From Thermoplasmata archaeon (GTDB taxonomy: Archaea > Thermoplasmatota > Thermoplasmata > Thermoplasmatales > Thermoplasmataceae): 5,628 bases of DNA. The stretch's first letter is position 1. Each line of letters opens with the position of its first letter. Under the pieces are notes generated by a model. That model was not told the origin of the DNA and searched no databases. It saw only the letters and a list, made by a program, of their open reading frames with translations. The position numbers and the translations under genes are program-made. Below, one piece after another: positions 5,507 to 5,628 of this stretch. Location: NCBI GenBank assembly GCA_021819605.1, contig JAKAQT010000008.1, positions 16,809-22,436 on the forward strand, in the 5' to 3' direction.

Positions 5507-5517
5507 AAAATTATTCC

Positions 5518-5526
5518 TTAATATAT
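5518..5526 (+). promoter_or_regulatory. TATA box of probable citrate synthase gene
   Basis: TTAATATAT is a good archaeal TATA match centred 55 nt before the ATG at 5577. The predicted start near 5548 leaves a leader of about 29 nt with a strong Shine-Dalgarno site, the same layout as gdhA and pcn. Confidence 0.55.
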
Positions 5527-5564
5527 TAGTGATTGACCTTATTTTCAGCGCAGTCTTATTTACT

Positions 5565-5570
5565 GGAGGG
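5565..5570 (+). promoter_or_regulatory. Strong Shine-Dalgarno site of last gene
   Basis: GGAGGG ends 6 nt before the ATG at 5577, the best ribosome-binding match in the window. It is the main reason to accept this truncated frame as a real gene. Confidence 0.8.
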
Positions 5571-5576
5571 ATCTGG

Positions 5577-5628
5577 ATGGAAGACACAAAAACTATCGAT
5601 AAGGGGCTGGAAAATGCAGAAATAGAGT
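5577..5628 (+). CDS. gltA: N-terminus of probable citrate synthase (partial)
   Basis: The frame is open from ATG to the window edge and encodes MEDTKTIDKGLENAEIE, so only 17 residues can be read. A real gene is supported by the GGAGGG Shine-Dalgarno site and by a TATA element 55 nt upstream. The product is inferred from resemblance to the Thermoplasma acidophilum citrate synthase N-terminus as I remember it, which has a similar acidic start and then KGLED in the same place. Citrate synthase condenses acetyl-CoA with oxaloacetate to begin the TCA cycle, and archaeal forms are dimers of about 385 residues. With so few residues a 2-methylcitrate synthase or an unrelated protein cannot be excluded. 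It is divergent from the MFS gene. Confidence 0.55.
   Translation, partial: MEDTKTIDKGLENAEIE

Larger units (their letters stand above)
5235..5576. other. 342-bp divergent intergenic region
   Basis: I see no credible coding frame in this gap between the MFS and citrate synthase starts. From left to right it holds: the MFS promoter/palindrome (5252-5270); a 7-bp inverted repeat ATTGACG/CGTCAAT (5299-5305/5332-5338); a near-tandem 11-mer, CCGTCAATTGG and CTGTCAGTTGG (5331-5341 and 5344-5354, 9 of 11 identical); a TATA-like stretch TGTATATC (5397-5404); two GTTTAGG copies 10 bp apart (5439-5445, 5449-5455); two stable hairpins (5456-5474, 5490-5506); and the citrate synthase promoter. It is long for this compact neighbourhood and may hold operators or a small RNA. 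Confidence 0.6.

Overview
The window looks like ordinary chromosome of an archaeon, most probably a member or relative of the Thermoplasmatales. The evidence is: an archaeal-type PCNA sliding clamp, two tRNA genes with no encoded CCA, A/T-rich BRE/TATA-like elements in place of bacterial -35/-10 boxes, T-tract terminators, a glutamate dehydrogenase of the Pyrococcus-like hexameric class, and an incomplete last gene whose N-terminus resembles the Thermoplasma citrate synthase as I remember it. The genus cannot be fixed by reading alone.

Layout from left to right: tRNA-Arg(CCU) on + (4-78); a short convergent spacer; the PCNA clamp on - (232-981); a divergent spacer of about 240 bp holding the promoters of PCNA and its + strand neighbour; a six-helix DUF998 membrane protein on + (1224-1805); glutamate dehydrogenase on + (1974-3224); tRNA-Gly(CCC) on + (3271-3342), only 46 bp behind it; a spacer with an inverted repeat; a 14-helix DHA2-type MFS exporter on - (3537-5234); a 342-bp divergent spacer rich in small repeats and hairpins; and the first 17 codons of a probable citrate synthase on + (5577 to the window edge). 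No insertion sequence, CRISPR array, rRNA or phage gene is visible.

Most genes appear to be separate transcription units, each with its own TATA-like element. Two layouts recur. Upstream of pcn, gdhA and the probable gltA, the TATA centre lies about 54-55 nt before the ATG and a Shine-Dalgarno sequence is present. Upstream of the two membrane-protein genes (DUF998 and MFS), the TATA centre lies about 25 nt before the ATG, which predicts leaderless mRNAs. An inverted repeat sits directly on the MFS TATA element and could be an operator.

Functionally the window mixes replication (PCNA), translation (two tRNAs reading G-ending codons), central carbon/nitrogen metabolism and membrane transport. 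Citrate synthase feeds the path to 2-oxoglutarate, and glutamate dehydrogenase joins 2-oxoglutarate to ammonia or releases it again. I found no convincing new multi-gene system. The items most worth a second look are regulatory or RNA-level: the MFS operator, the paired hairpins before the citrate synthase promoter, the two promoter classes, and a tRNA-Arg with C instead of U at position 55.
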